NCBI RefSeq assembly: GCF_004006235.1
Contig: NZ_CP034753.1
Location: 744,001 to 808,000 of the forward strand
Direction: 5' to 3'
From: Agromyces sp. LHK192
GTDB lineage: Bacteria > Actinomycetota > Actinomycetes > Actinomycetales > Microbacteriaceae
Length of the DNA: 64,000 nucleotides
In this document: positions 18,895-28,175 of the stretch, piece after piece
Numbering within the stretch: the first letter of the stretch is position 1
Layout of the letters: every line of letters starts with the position of its first letter
The notes under the pieces: generated by a model
What the model was told of the DNA's origin: nothing
What the model saw: only the letters and a program-made list of their open reading frames with translations
Database searches by the model: none
Program-made: the position numbers and the translations under genes

Positions 18895-20021
18895 ACGCCA
18901 TCACCACCGAACCGGCCGCACCGGCGGCGACGCAGCCGCCCAAGGAGCCGAAGCGCCGGTTCAAGGACGTCGACGTCTGGGGACTGCTGCTCGAGGGGCG
19001 CGCATTCATCGCGCTCATCGTGCTCGTCATCATCTTCGCGCTGCTGTCCGACTCGTTCCTCACCTGGAACAACCTCGTCACGATGACCAAGCACGTCGCC
19101 TACAACGCGATCCTCGCGCTCGGCATGCTGTTCGTGATCCTTAAGGGCGGCATCGACCTCTCGGTCGGCTCGATCGTGGGGCTGTCCGGCGTCGTCGCCG
19201 GTACCCTGCTGCAGGGTTGGCAGCTCGACCTCTTCGACATCGTCGTCTACCCGCAGGTGTGGGTCGTCGTGCTCGCAGCGCTCGCGGTCGGCACCCTCGT
19301 CGGCCTCATCAACGGCGTCCTCGTCACGAAGTTCAACGTCGCACCCTTCATCGCGACACTGGGCATGTTGTACGTCGCCAGAGGTGCGGCGCTGCTGATC
19401 TCGAACGGCACGACCTATCCGAGGCTCGCCGGCACCGAGGAGCTCGGCAACCAGGGGTTCCTGCAGCTCGGCGGCGGACGCATCCTCGGCATCCCGACGG
19501 CGATCTGGATCATGGTGGTCTTCGCGCTCGTCGCGGCCTTCGTGCTGCGCAAGACGCCCTTCGGCCGCTGGGTCTACGCGACCGGCGGCAACGAGCGGGC
19601 GGCCGAGCTGTCGGGCGTGCCCGTCAAGAAAGTGAAGATGCGGGTCTACATGATCAGCGGCTTCTGCGCCGCGATGGTCGGCCTGATCATCTCGTCCGAG
19701 CTCACGAGCGCGGCCCCACAGCTCGGCGAGACGTTCGAGCTCAACGCGATCGCCGCGGTCGTGATCGGCGGCGCGGCGCTCACCGGCGGCCGGGGCAACG
19801 TGCGCGGCGTGCTGATCGGTGCGTTCGTCATCGGCTTCCTCAGCGACGGCCTCGTGCTGCTCGGCGTCTCGACGTTCTGGCAGATCGCCATCAAGGGCGC
19901 GGTCATCATCCTCGCGGTGATGCTCGACCAGGCACAGCAGCGCATCAAGCGCTCGAAGAACGCGGCGCTGGCCGCCGCGAACAAACAGGCTTCGCGACAG
20001 GATGCCCCGGCGGGCACCTGA
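18891..20021 (+). CDS. Sugar ABC importer permease (RbsC type)
   Basis: A 376-residue integral membrane protein of the CUT2 permease family. After a proline/lysine-rich cytosolic start come about ten helices. The family blocks LFVILKGGIDLSVGSIVGLS, GLINGVLVTKFNVAPFIATL, YATGGNERAAELSGV (the loop contacting the ATPase) and AIAAVVIGGAALTGGRGNVR are all present. It presumably works as a homodimer with the tandem ATPase. The start overlaps the ATPase stop (ATGA). The binding protein gene follows after 72 bp. Confidence 0.95.
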   Translation: MNAITTEPAAPAATQPPKEPKRRFKDVDVWGLLLEGRAFIALIVLVIIFALLSDSFLTWNNLVTMTKHVAYNAILALGMLFVILKGGIDLSVGSIVGLSGVVAGTLLQGWQLDLFDIVVYPQVWVVVLAALAVGTLVGLINGVLVTKFNVAPFIATLGMLYVARGAALLISNGTTYPRLAGTEELGNQGFLQLGGGRILGIPTAIWIMVVFALVAAFVLRKTPFGRWVYATGGNERAAELSGVPVKKVKMRVYMISGFCAAMVGLIISSELTSAAPQLGETFELNAIAAVVIGGAALTGGRGNVRGVLIGAFVIGFLSDGLVLLGVSTFWQIAIKGAVIILAVMLDQAQQRIKRSKNAALAAANKQASRQDAPAGT

Positions 20022-21071
<1,050 letters not shown>

Positions 21072-21100
21072 TCCACCCTCCCGCCCGGCGCGGGAGATCG

Positions 21101-21129
21101 CGGTGGGCGGCCGGACCGGCCGCCCACCG
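21101..21129. terminator. Strong hairpin between the binding protein and isomerase genes
   Basis: CGGTGGGCGGCCGG (21101-21114) pairs perfectly with 21116-21129. Lying after a binding protein gene but inside an operon, it is more likely a partial terminator or mRNA-stabilising element that raises binding protein output over the downstream genes. Confidence 0.7.
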
Positions 21130-21161
21130 TCGCACGAACCATCCCCTCGAAAGGACATCCC

Positions 21162-22148
21162 ATGACCGACCGGCAGCAGCGCTACGGCGCCGGCATCTGG
21201 CACTTCGCGACCTACGTCGATCGCTACGCCACCGACGGCTACGGCGACCCGCTCACGATCCTCGACGGCATCGACCTCGCCGGTCAGGTGCGCGACCTGT
21301 CGGTCGTCGACCTGAATTGGCCGTTCTGGGGCGGCGACTTCACGAACGAGCAGGTGAAGGAGGCGCTCGACCGCAACGGCCTCGGCGTCATCGGCATCAC
21401 GCCCGAGATCTACACCCGCGTCTTCGCCAAGGGCTCGTTCACCAACCCGGACCCCGGTGTGCGCCGGCTCGCGCACGAGCTGATCACCGACGCGGCCGAC
21501 GTCGTGCGCTACTTCGGCGCGGACTACGTCAAGCTCTGGCCGGGCCAGGACGGCTGGGACTACCCGTTCCAGGTCGACCACGGCGCCCTGTGGAAGGCGT
21601 CGCTCGACGGCGTCGGCCAGCTCGCCGCGGAGAACCCCGACCTCAAGTTCGTCATCGAGTACAAGCCGCGCGAGCCGCGCGTGCACATGAGTTTCGACTC
21701 GGTGTCGCGGACGCTCCTCGGCATCGAGAAGATCGGCCTGCCGAACGTCGGGATCCTGCTGGACTTCGGCCATGCCCTCTTCGGCGGCGAGTCGCCGGCC
21801 GACTCGGCGCAGCTCGCGATCGACTACGGTCGCCTGTTCGGCATGGACGTCAACGACAACCTGCGCTCGTGGGACGACGACATGGTCGCCGGCACCGTGC
21901 ACCCGATCGAGCTGTTCGAGTTCTTCTACACGCTCGAGAAGAACGACTGGCACGGCGTGTGGCAGCTCGACCAGTTCCCGTTCCGCGAGGACAGCGTCGA
22001 GGCGGCGAACACCGCGATCGACTTCCTCAAGGCGATCGAGCGGGCCCTGGGCAAGCTCGACGTCGAGGGCGTGCGCGAGGCGCAGGCGAACCACGACGCG
22101 ATGGGCGCGATGAAGCTCGTGCAGAAGGCCCTCTTCAGCTCGTACTGA
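21162..22148 (+). CDS. TIM-barrel sugar isomerase/epimerase (AP endonuclease 2-like family)
   Basis: A 328-residue TIM-barrel protein of the xylose-isomerase-like superfamily. Candidate divalent-metal ligands in the expected strands are Glu166 ([11 protein letters not shown]), Asp201 and His204 ([11 protein letters not shown]), Asp229 or Asn231 ([14 protein letters not shown]) and Asp270 ([11 protein letters not shown]). It opens with [20 protein letters not shown], characteristic of isomerases in ABC-kinase-transketolase operons. In the D-apiose route an enzyme of this kind converts apiose to apulose, which matches the kinase and transketolase here. Function as a sugar isomerase is well supported; the sugar itself is inferred. 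Confidence 0.88.
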   Translation: MTDRQQRYGAGIWHFATYVDRYATDGYGDPLTILDGIDLAGQVRDLSVVDLNWPFWGGDFTNEQVKEALDRNGLGVIGITPEIYTRVFAKGSFTNPDPGVRRLAHELITDAADVVRYFGADYVKLWPGQDGWDYPFQVDHGALWKASLDGVGQLAAENPDLKFVIEYKPREPRVHMSFDSVSRTLLGIEKIGLPNVGILLDFGHALFGGESPADSAQLAIDYGRLFGMDVNDNLRSWDDDMVAGTVHPIELFEFFYTLEKNDWHGVWQLDQFPFREDSVEAANTAIDFLKAIERALGKLDVEGVREAQANHDAMGAMKLVQKALFSSY

Positions 22149-22176
22149 GCCGGATGCCCACGGATCGGATCGGAAC

Positions 22177-23196
22177 ATGGCGGTCGGCACGGGGCCGGCT
22201 CGGGGGAGCGGCCACGACCGCCGACTGCTGATCCTGAAGGTCGCCCGGCTCTACCACGAGGGGGGACTGCGACAGGCCGAGATCGCCTCGCGACTCGGCC
22301 TGTCGCAGTCGCAGGTCTCGCGCATGCTGACGGCAGCGACCGAGCAGGGCTTCGTCAGGACGATCGTCGTGCAGCCCCGGGGCGTGCACACCGACCTCGA
22401 GGAGGCGGTGCGTGCCAAGTTCGGGCTCGCCGATGTGATCGTCGCGGATGCCTCGGGCGATCAGCGTGCGGTCTCCGCCGCGATCGCCCGAGCTGGGGCC
22501 GCGTACCTCGAGACGACCATCGGCGCGCGTGAGCGCATCGGGATCTCGTCGTGGTCGTCGACCCTGCTGGCGGTGGTCGGGGAGATCACGCGGCCGTCGC
22601 CGAGGCCTGCGGCCACGGTCGTGCAGATCCTCGGCGGCATGGGCGTGCCGTCCGTGCAGGTCTATGCGACGCAGCTCACGGACCGGCTCGCCCGCCTCGT
22701 CGGCGCTCGGCCGGTGTTCCTCACCGCGCCGGGACTGACCGCGTCGCCACGCGTTCGGCGCGCGTTGCTGCACGACGACCAGGTCGCCGCGGCGGCTCGC
22801 GAGTGGGATCGGCTCGACACAGTGCTGCTCGGCGTGGGCTCGCTGACGCCGTCGGCCCTGATCCGCGCGTCTGGCAACGCGGTGCCCGCCGATGACCGTG
22901 CGGCGCTGCTCGGCGCCGGTGCGGTCGGCGATATCTCGCTGCGCTACTTCGACGAGGACGGCGCCGAGGTCGTCACCGGCCTGTCCGAGCGCGTGCTCGG
23001 CATCGGGGGCGACGTGCTGCGGGCCGTGCCGCGGCGGGTCGGCATCGCCGGCGGCGACGAGAAGCGGCTCGCGATCGCGGCGTCGCTCCGGGGCGGATGG
23101 ATCTCCGTGCTGGTCACCGACGCGGGCGTCGCGCGGTGGCTGGCGTCGACGGAGGTCAGTCCTCGAGGAGGGCCCGAGCCGTACGCTCGTCGGTGA
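22177..23196 (+). CDS. SorC/DeoR-family sugar-responsive regulator, operon-linked
   Basis: A 339-residue SorC-type regulator. The helix-turn-helix is at the N terminus (EGGLRQAEIASRLGLSQSQVSRML), and the rest is the phosphosugar-binding domain with GISSWSSTLLAVVGE, VVQILGGMGVPSVQV, VLLGVGSL and RVGIAGGDEKRLAIAASLRG. Proteins of this family sense phosphorylated sugar intermediates and control the operon they sit in. It begins 28 bp after the isomerase gene and probably closes the operon started at 13297. Its last 41 bp overlap the end of a second, convergent SorC gene. The last codons (SPRGGPEPYARR) are an artefact-like tail from that overlap. Confidence 0.93.
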   Translation: MAVGTGPARGSGHDRRLLILKVARLYHEGGLRQAEIASRLGLSQSQVSRMLTAATEQGFVRTIVVQPRGVHTDLEEAVRAKFGLADVIVADASGDQRAVSAAIARAGAAYLETTIGARERIGISSWSSTLLAVVGEITRPSPRPAATVVQILGGMGVPSVQVYATQLTDRLARLVGARPVFLTAPGLTASPRVRRALLHDDQVAAAAREWDRLDTVLLGVGSLTPSALIRASGNAVPADDRAALLGAGAVGDISLRYFDEDGAEVVTGLSERVLGIGGDVLRAVPRRVGIAGGDEKRLAIAASLRGGWISVLVTDAGVARWLASTEVSPRGGPEPYARR

Positions 23197-24139
23197 TGAG
23201 CGTGTTGATCCAGCCGCCGCGGCATGCGGCGCGGATCGCCTCGTGCTTGCGTGCGCCTCCCGCGATGCCGACCCGCCGCGGCACGGCCAGCAGCACGTCG
23301 CGCGGGATGCCGACGACGCGCTCGTCGAGTTCGCTGTCGATGGCGACGCCGTCGGCGTCGAAGAATCGCAGGCAGACGTCGCCGACCGCCGATCGCGCCC
23401 GAAGGTCGTCGAGGTCGGCGTCGGGCAGCGCGTTGCCGGAGTCGCGCAGCAGGGGCGACGGCTGCAGGCTGCCGATGCCCGCGAGCACGATCGTCAGCTG
23501 TTCCCACGAATCCTGGAGTCCGCGGATGTTCATGTCGGACATGAGCGCGTCACGCGCGGTCCTGGTGCTGACGACCCCGGGCGCCGGCAGGTAGTGCGGG
23601 GCGCCGCCCGTGACCCGGGCCAGCCGGTCGGCGAGGTGGGTGGCCTTGACCTGAGCGCTCGGGTTGCCGACGCCGCCGATGACCTGCACGATCTCGGTGG
23701 CCAGGCGGGTCGTGCGCGGCACCATCGAGTCGACGGTCGCGAGCAGCGTGGCCGACCACGAGGAGATGCCGACCCGGTCGGCTCCCGTGAGCGAGGTCTC
23801 GAGGTACCCGGCGCCCGCGCTCCCGAGGGCGTTGAGCAGGCTGAGCTCGTCGTCGGAGTCGACGGAGGCGACGATCACGTCGCTGAGTCCGTACCGGTCG
23901 CGCACGCCGTCTTCGAGTTCGGCGTAGACGCCGGGTGGGGCGATGACCACGGTGCGGACCACGCCGAGGGTCTGCGCCTCCTTGAGCAACCGCGACACCC
24001 GGGACTGCGACACGTGGAGTCGTTCGGCGATCTCGGGCTGGCGCATGCCCTGCTCGTGGTACATGCGGGCGACCTTCGCCAGCAGCGACATCCGCTCCAG
24101 GGGGATACGGCTCACGGGAGTGGGGTCGTCAGCGATCAC
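23156..24139 (-). CDS. SorC/DeoR-family regulator, second paralogue, convergent
   Basis: A 327-residue paralogue of the preceding regulator with the same layout: HTH in EQGMRQPEIAERLHVSQSRVSRLL and effector domain with GISSWSATLLATVDSM, IVQVIGGVGNPSAQV, IVLAGIGSLQPSPLL and RVGIAGGARKHEAIRAACRG. GTG at 24139 is preferred because AAAGGAG lies 10 bp before it; the frame is open 33 codons further upstream through the divergent promoter and is not credible there. It is divergent from the secreted DUF1593 protein, so it may control that gene, the sugar operon, or both. The likeness to its neighbour suggests an old duplication with division of labour. Confidence 0.92.
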   Translation of the reverse strand: MIADDPTPVSRIPLERMSLLAKVARMYHEQGMRQPEIAERLHVSQSRVSRLLKEAQTLGVVRTVVIAPPGVYAELEDGVRDRYGLSDVIVASVDSDDELSLLNALGSAGAGYLETSLTGADRVGISSWSATLLATVDSMVPRTTRLATEIVQVIGGVGNPSAQVKATHLADRLARVTGGAPHYLPAPGVVSTRTARDALMSDMNIRGLQDSWEQLTIVLAGIGSLQPSPLLRDSGNALPDADLDDLRARSAVGDVCLRFFDADGVAIDSELDERVVGIPRDVLLAVPRRVGIAGGARKHEAIRAACRGGWINTLITDERTARALLED

Positions 24140-24231
24140 GGTGGACGGCTCCTTTCGTCGGCACGGGACCCGGTGTGCCGACGGGTCTTCGTCATCCGGT
24201 GTCGTGAGCACAGTACACCCGCCGACGGCGG

Positions 24232-24291
24232 CGTGCATGTTTAGTCACCAATGCATGGATCTTGACGATCTCGCGAGCGGATGCCTAGCCT
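24232..24291 (+). promoter_or_regulatory. Promoter of the DUF1593 protein gene with flanking dyad
   Basis: TTGACG (24262-24267), an 18-bp spacer and TAGCCT (24286-24291) make a good actinobacterial promoter. Just upstream, TGCATG is repeated around TTTAGTCACCAA (about 24233-24256), a plausible operator for the divergent SorC regulator. The 241-bp gap 24140-24380 also carries the SorC ribosome binding site AAAGGAG. Confidence 0.55.
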
Positions 24292-24380
24292 CGAATATGT
24301 CGAGTCGCAAGCGACTGGACATGCAGGGACAGGGTCGTCTCGTTCGGGGCGGCCGTCGGAATCAGTTCTGAAGGAGCAAC

Positions 24381-26531
24381 GTGGCCCTCGAAAACACCCC
24401 GGAACGCCGTATGCGGCGTCGATGGATCCGCACCGGTCTGGTCGCCGTCGGCGTCGCGTGCCTGGCCGCGCCGCTCGTCGCCGCGCCCGCGCAGGCGGCG
24501 CCCGCGTCGGCCTTCGGTGCCGCGACCGTCGCCGACGATCAGGATCGCGTCGCGACGCCGCGCACGGTCATCACCACCGACCCCGAACTCGACGACCTCA
24601 ACTCGATGCTGAGGATGCTGCTGTACAGCAACGACCTCGACATCGCCGGTCTCGTCTACTCGGCCAGCCAGCACCACTACGAGGGCGACCCGGAGGCAGG
24701 CATCGCACCGTTCCGCTGGCCCGACCCGAGCAGCGTCTTCCACATCGACGAGGCCGTCAATGCGTACGAGCAGGTGTACCCGAACCTCGTCGCGCACGAC
24801 TCGACCTATCCGACGCCCGACCACCTCCGCTCGCTGATCAAGTGGGGCAACGTGAAGAACGTCGGCGAGATGGCCGAGGACACCGAGGGCTCGGACTTCA
24901 TCAAGCAGATCCTCCTGGACGACGAGCCCGGGCAGGTGTTCCTGCAGGCCTGGGGCGGTCCGAACACCATCGCCCGGGCGCTCAAGTCCATCCAGGATGA
25001 ATACCAGGGCACCCCTGAGTGGGACGCGATCCACGACAAGATCACGCAGAAGGTCGTGCTGACGAGCTTCGGCCAGCAGGACACGACGTTCCGCGACTAC
25101 ATCCGACCGAACTGGCCCGACCTCGAACACCGCGAGGTCGCGACGAGCATCTGGGGGTACGGCGCGCGCGGCTCGGCGCTGCCGGAGTGGCAGAAGTACC
25201 TCTCGCCCGAGTGGACTCGGGCGAACGTGTCGGATGTCGGCCCGATCGGCGAGTCGTACCGAGTGTGGGGCGACGGCAAGCAGATGGCCGCCGGCTTCGA
25301 CGACGAGGACTACTTCGGCCTCAGCGGCTACACGGCCGATGAGCTCCGCGCCATGGGCTACGGCGTGTGGACTCCGCCGCAGCCCAAGGACGCGTGGATC
25401 TCGGAGGGCGACTCCTCGAACTTCGCGTTGCTCATCGACAACGGACTCCGCAACTGGGAGGACCCGACGTACGGCGGATGGGGTGGACGTCAGGCCCTGA
25501 ACCCGGCGGACCCCTACCAGTGGCGCAACCGCGGGGTCACGGACCTCTACAACGGTGCCCCGCGCAACGACTACTCGGCGGGCCGTTGGTTCGAGGACTT
25601 CCAGCTCGACTTCGCCGCACGCATGCAGTGGTCGGTCACGCCGACCTTCGACGGCGCGAACCACGCGCCCGAGGTCTCGCTCGCTGATGGGGTCGACCTC
25701 GAGGCGCAGGTGGGCGCCCCGGTGACGCTGAACGCCGAAGCCGTCGACCCCGACGGCGACGCCGTCTCCTACCGGTGGTACCAGTACGCCGAAGCCGACA
25801 CGTACGCCGGAGCGATCGCGATCGACGGCGCCGACTCGGCGCAGGCGACGTTCACCGTGCCGGCCGACGCACCGGTCGGCTCGACGATCCACGTCATCCT
25901 CGAGGTGCAGGACGACGGAACCCCTGCGCTGAAGCACTACCAGCGCGCCGTGGTGACCGTGACGGCGGATAAGACGCGTCCTGAGGTGTCGTTGGCAGCG
26001 CCGACGTCGGCTGGTCCGTCGCAGGCGATCGGGCTGAAGGTGGATGCCTCGGATGGTGGTGGTCTGGCGCGGATCGTGGCGAACATCTATCAGGGGTCGA
26101 CGTTGGTCAAGAGCACGCAGACCGCGCAGAACGGTGCCCTGTCGGGTTCGCACGAGGCGACGGTGAACCTGCCGTCGGGTGAGTACACGATCAAGTACAA
26201 CGCGCAGGACCTGGCCGGGAACATCTCGAAGACCTCGACGTTCGCGGTCACGGTGGACGCGACGGCGCCGACGGTGACGGTGAAGGACGGTTCGTCGTTC
26301 ACGGTGGGTTCGGCTTCCGCGGGGTACGACCTGGTCAGCTTCAAGCTGTACGACGCGAAGAAGATCGACAAGGTCACGATCAACGGGGTCGTGAAGGACC
26401 TGTCCGACAATGCGTGGTCGGATGTGAACTTCGTCAAGCCGGGCGTGTTCGGTGCGGTCAAGGGTGCGAACACGCTGGTCGTATTCGATGTGGCCGGGAA
26501 CCAGACGACGGTGCCGTTCACGCTGAAGTAG
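24381..26531 (+). CDS. Secreted nucleoside hydrolase-like protein (DUF1593, Sde182 type) with C-terminal Ig-like modules
   Basis: A 716-residue exported protein. A long signal peptide ends near residue 39 (APAQA-A). A nucleoside-hydrolase-like domain begins with VITTDPELDDLNSMLRMLL (the Asp cluster equivalent to the calcium site of nucleoside hydrolases), continues with FLQAWGGPNTIARAL, and extends to about residue 435. A cellulose-binding Sde182-type beta domain follows (about 440-530, DPDGDAVSYRWYQY). The last ~185 residues are Ig-like modules (DLAGNISKTSTFAVTV, VFDVAGNQTTVPFTL). DUF1593 proteins occur in plant-polysaccharide degraders. The role is inferred as extracellular carbohydrate or glycoside processing. 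GTG start with AAGGAG. From about 25970 onward codon use shifts to GGT, TTG and GAT, unlike the rest. Confidence 0.88.
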   Translation: MALENTPERRMRRRWIRTGLVAVGVACLAAPLVAAPAQAAPASAFGAATVADDQDRVATPRTVITTDPELDDLNSMLRMLLYSNDLDIAGLVYSASQHHYEGDPEAGIAPFRWPDPSSVFHIDEAVNAYEQVYPNLVAHDSTYPTPDHLRSLIKWGNVKNVGEMAEDTEGSDFIKQILLDDEPGQVFLQAWGGPNTIARALKSIQDEYQGTPEWDAIHDKITQKVVLTSFGQQDTTFRDYIRPNWPDLEHREVATSIWGYGARGSALPEWQKYLSPEWTRANVSDVGPIGESYRVWGDGKQMAAGFDDEDYFGLSGYTADELRAMGYGVWTPPQPKDAWISEGDSSNFALLIDNGLRNWEDPTYGGWGGRQALNPADPYQWRNRGVTDLYNGAPRNDYSAGRWFEDFQLDFAARMQWSVTPTFDGANHAPEVSLADGVDLEAQVGAPVTLNAEAVDPDGDAVSYRWYQYAEADTYAGAIAIDGADSAQATFTVPADAPVGSTIHVILEVQDDGTPALKHYQRAVVTVTADKTRPEVSLAAPTSAGPSQAIGLKVDASDGGGLARIVANIYQGSTLVKSTQTAQNGALSGSHEATVNLPSGEYTIKYNAQDLAGNISKTSTFAVTVDATAPTVTVKDGSSFTVGSASAGYDLVSFKLYDAKKIDKVTINGVVKDLSDNAWSDVNFVKPGVFGAVKGANTLVVFDVAGNQTTVPFTLK

Positions 26532-26548
26532 GCATCCGTCCCACGATC

Positions 26549-26585
26549 GAGGCGGCGTCCACCGGTGGAGGGTGGACGCCGCCTC
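26549..26585. terminator. Terminator hairpin after the DUF1593 protein gene
   Basis: GAGGCGGCGTCCACC (26549-26563) pairs perfectly with 26571-26585 across the loop GGTGGAG. It is a 15-bp GC-rich stem 17 bp after the stop codon. Confidence 0.85.
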
Positions 26586-26663
26586 ACCACGCGCGCCGGG
26601 AACCGTGGGCGCGACACGATTCGGGTCTGGCCCCGCCCGGCTCGCCGGTGGTACGAATGCCCC

Positions 26664-28175
26664 ATGGGGGAAACGACGACGACGGCGACCGCCCGCTACG
26701 CGCGCGGTGCGCTCATCGCGACATCCGTCTCGGCGCTGGTGGTGAACGCCAACACGTCGGCGGTGTCGATCCTGATCCCGGCGATCTCGGAGGACACCGG
26801 CACCTCGACCGACACGCTGCAGTGGGCGGTCACCGGGTACTCCCTCGTCGGCGCCGCGGTGATCGTGACGTCGGGCTCGCTGGGCGACGTGTTCGGCCGC
26901 CGCCGCATCTTCCTCGGCGGCCTGCTGCTGTTCATCGCGTCGTGCGTGCTCATCGCGCTCTCGCAGGAGGGCCTCGGGGTGATCGCCGGGCGCTGCATCC
27001 AGGGCGCCGCCGGAGCGACGATCCTCGCGTGCGGCATGAGCCTGCTCTCCGCGTCGAGCACCGGCAAGGCGCAGATGCGGGCCGTCACCCTGTGGGGAGC
27101 GGCATCCGCCGTCGGGGCCGCAGCCGGGCCGCTGCTCGGCGGACTGCTCGCGTCGACGCTCGGCTGGCAGGGGCTGTTCTGGATCGACGCGGCGATCGCG
27201 GTCGCCTGCGTGCCGGTGACGCTCGCGGCCGTCCAGGAGTCGAATGATCCCACCCGGCCCCGGTCGATCGACATCGCCGGCACGCTGCTCATCGCCGCGA
27301 TCCTCGCTCCGCTGATCTTCGCGCTGACCAACGGCAGCGCGTGGGGGTGGACGTCGCTGCCGACGATCGGATGCCTCGCCGTGACGGTGCTCGCGACCAT
27401 CGGATTCGTGCTCGTGGAACGCCGCGTGAAGGCTCCGCTGCTCGACCTCGGGCTGCTGCGCAACTCGATCCTGGTCGGCGCCACGCTGTCGATCCTGCTC
27501 GGCTCCGGCACGGTGAACGCGATCATGTACGTCGTCAGCCTGTACTTCCAGGATCCGTCGACGCTCGGCATGGACGCCTTCCAGGCCGGACTCGCGACCC
27601 TGCCGGTCGCAGCGATCGCGGTCGTGCTCTCGCCGCTGATCACGCCGATCGTCGGGAAGATCGGCGCGCGCACCACGATCGCCGTCGGGTTCGTGATCAT
27701 GTCGGTCGCGTTCGCCGCACTCGCGTTCGTGCAGGAGTCGTGGACGTACGCGATGTTCGTGCTACCGCTCATCGGCGTCGCCGCCGGGATGAGCCTGCAG
27801 AACGGGCCCTGCTCGTCGATCTCGACCGCGTGCGTCGAACCGCGCGAGGTCGGCGCGGCATCCGGTATCTCGAACATGGCACGGTACGTCGGCGCCGCCG
27901 TGATGACGGCCATCGTCGCGTCGGTCTACGGGTCCGTGAGCGCGAACGCCGTCGCCGGCGGCGCGGAGCAGGGCGCCGCCCTCGCGGACGCCTTCTCGTG
28001 GTCGTCGATCGCGATGGGCATCTGGTGCGTCGTCGGCATCGCGCTGGCACTCCTCGTCGCGCGCCGCGTGGTGCGCAAGCCCACCGAGTTCGAGTACGCC
28101 GCGGCGGCCGCGTCGACGTCGCACACGCTCACCCCGCCCGACCTGGTCACGGCGCAGGGCGCGAAGGCCGGGTGA
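26664..28175 (+). CDS. MFS transporter, DHA2 (14-helix drug:H+ antiporter) family
   Basis: A 503-residue membrane protein. It shows MFS motif A between helices 2 and 3 (GSLGDVFGRRRIFLGG), DHA2 motif C-like glycines (LWGAASAVGAAAGPLLGGLLAS) and the D1-type start with NTSAVSILIPAISEDTGTS, where the second residue block is usually LDxTIVNVALP. The fourteen predicted helices agree with its length. Typical substrates are drugs, dyes or secondary metabolites; nothing identifies the one here. The ATG at 26664 has only a weak GGTGG site. It runs into the convergent LuxR/ATPase gene, overlapping by 29 bp. An AfsR/LAL type regulator next to an exporter may form a self-controlled pair. Confidence 0.92.
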   Translation: MGETTTTATARYARGALIATSVSALVVNANTSAVSILIPAISEDTGTSTDTLQWAVTGYSLVGAAVIVTSGSLGDVFGRRRIFLGGLLLFIASCVLIALSQEGLGVIAGRCIQGAAGATILACGMSLLSASSTGKAQMRAVTLWGAASAVGAAAGPLLGGLLASTLGWQGLFWIDAAIAVACVPVTLAAVQESNDPTRPRSIDIAGTLLIAAILAPLIFALTNGSAWGWTSLPTIGCLAVTVLATIGFVLVERRVKAPLLDLGLLRNSILVGATLSILLGSGTVNAIMYVVSLYFQDPSTLGMDAFQAGLATLPVAAIAVVLSPLITPIVGKIGARTTIAVGFVIMSVAFAALAFVQESWTYAMFVLPLIGVAAGMSLQNGPCSSISTACVEPREVGAASGISNMARYVGAAVMTAIVASVYGSVSANAVAGGAEQGAALADAFSWSSIAMGIWCVVGIALALLVARRVVRKPTEFEYAAAAASTSHTLTPPDLVTAQGAKAG

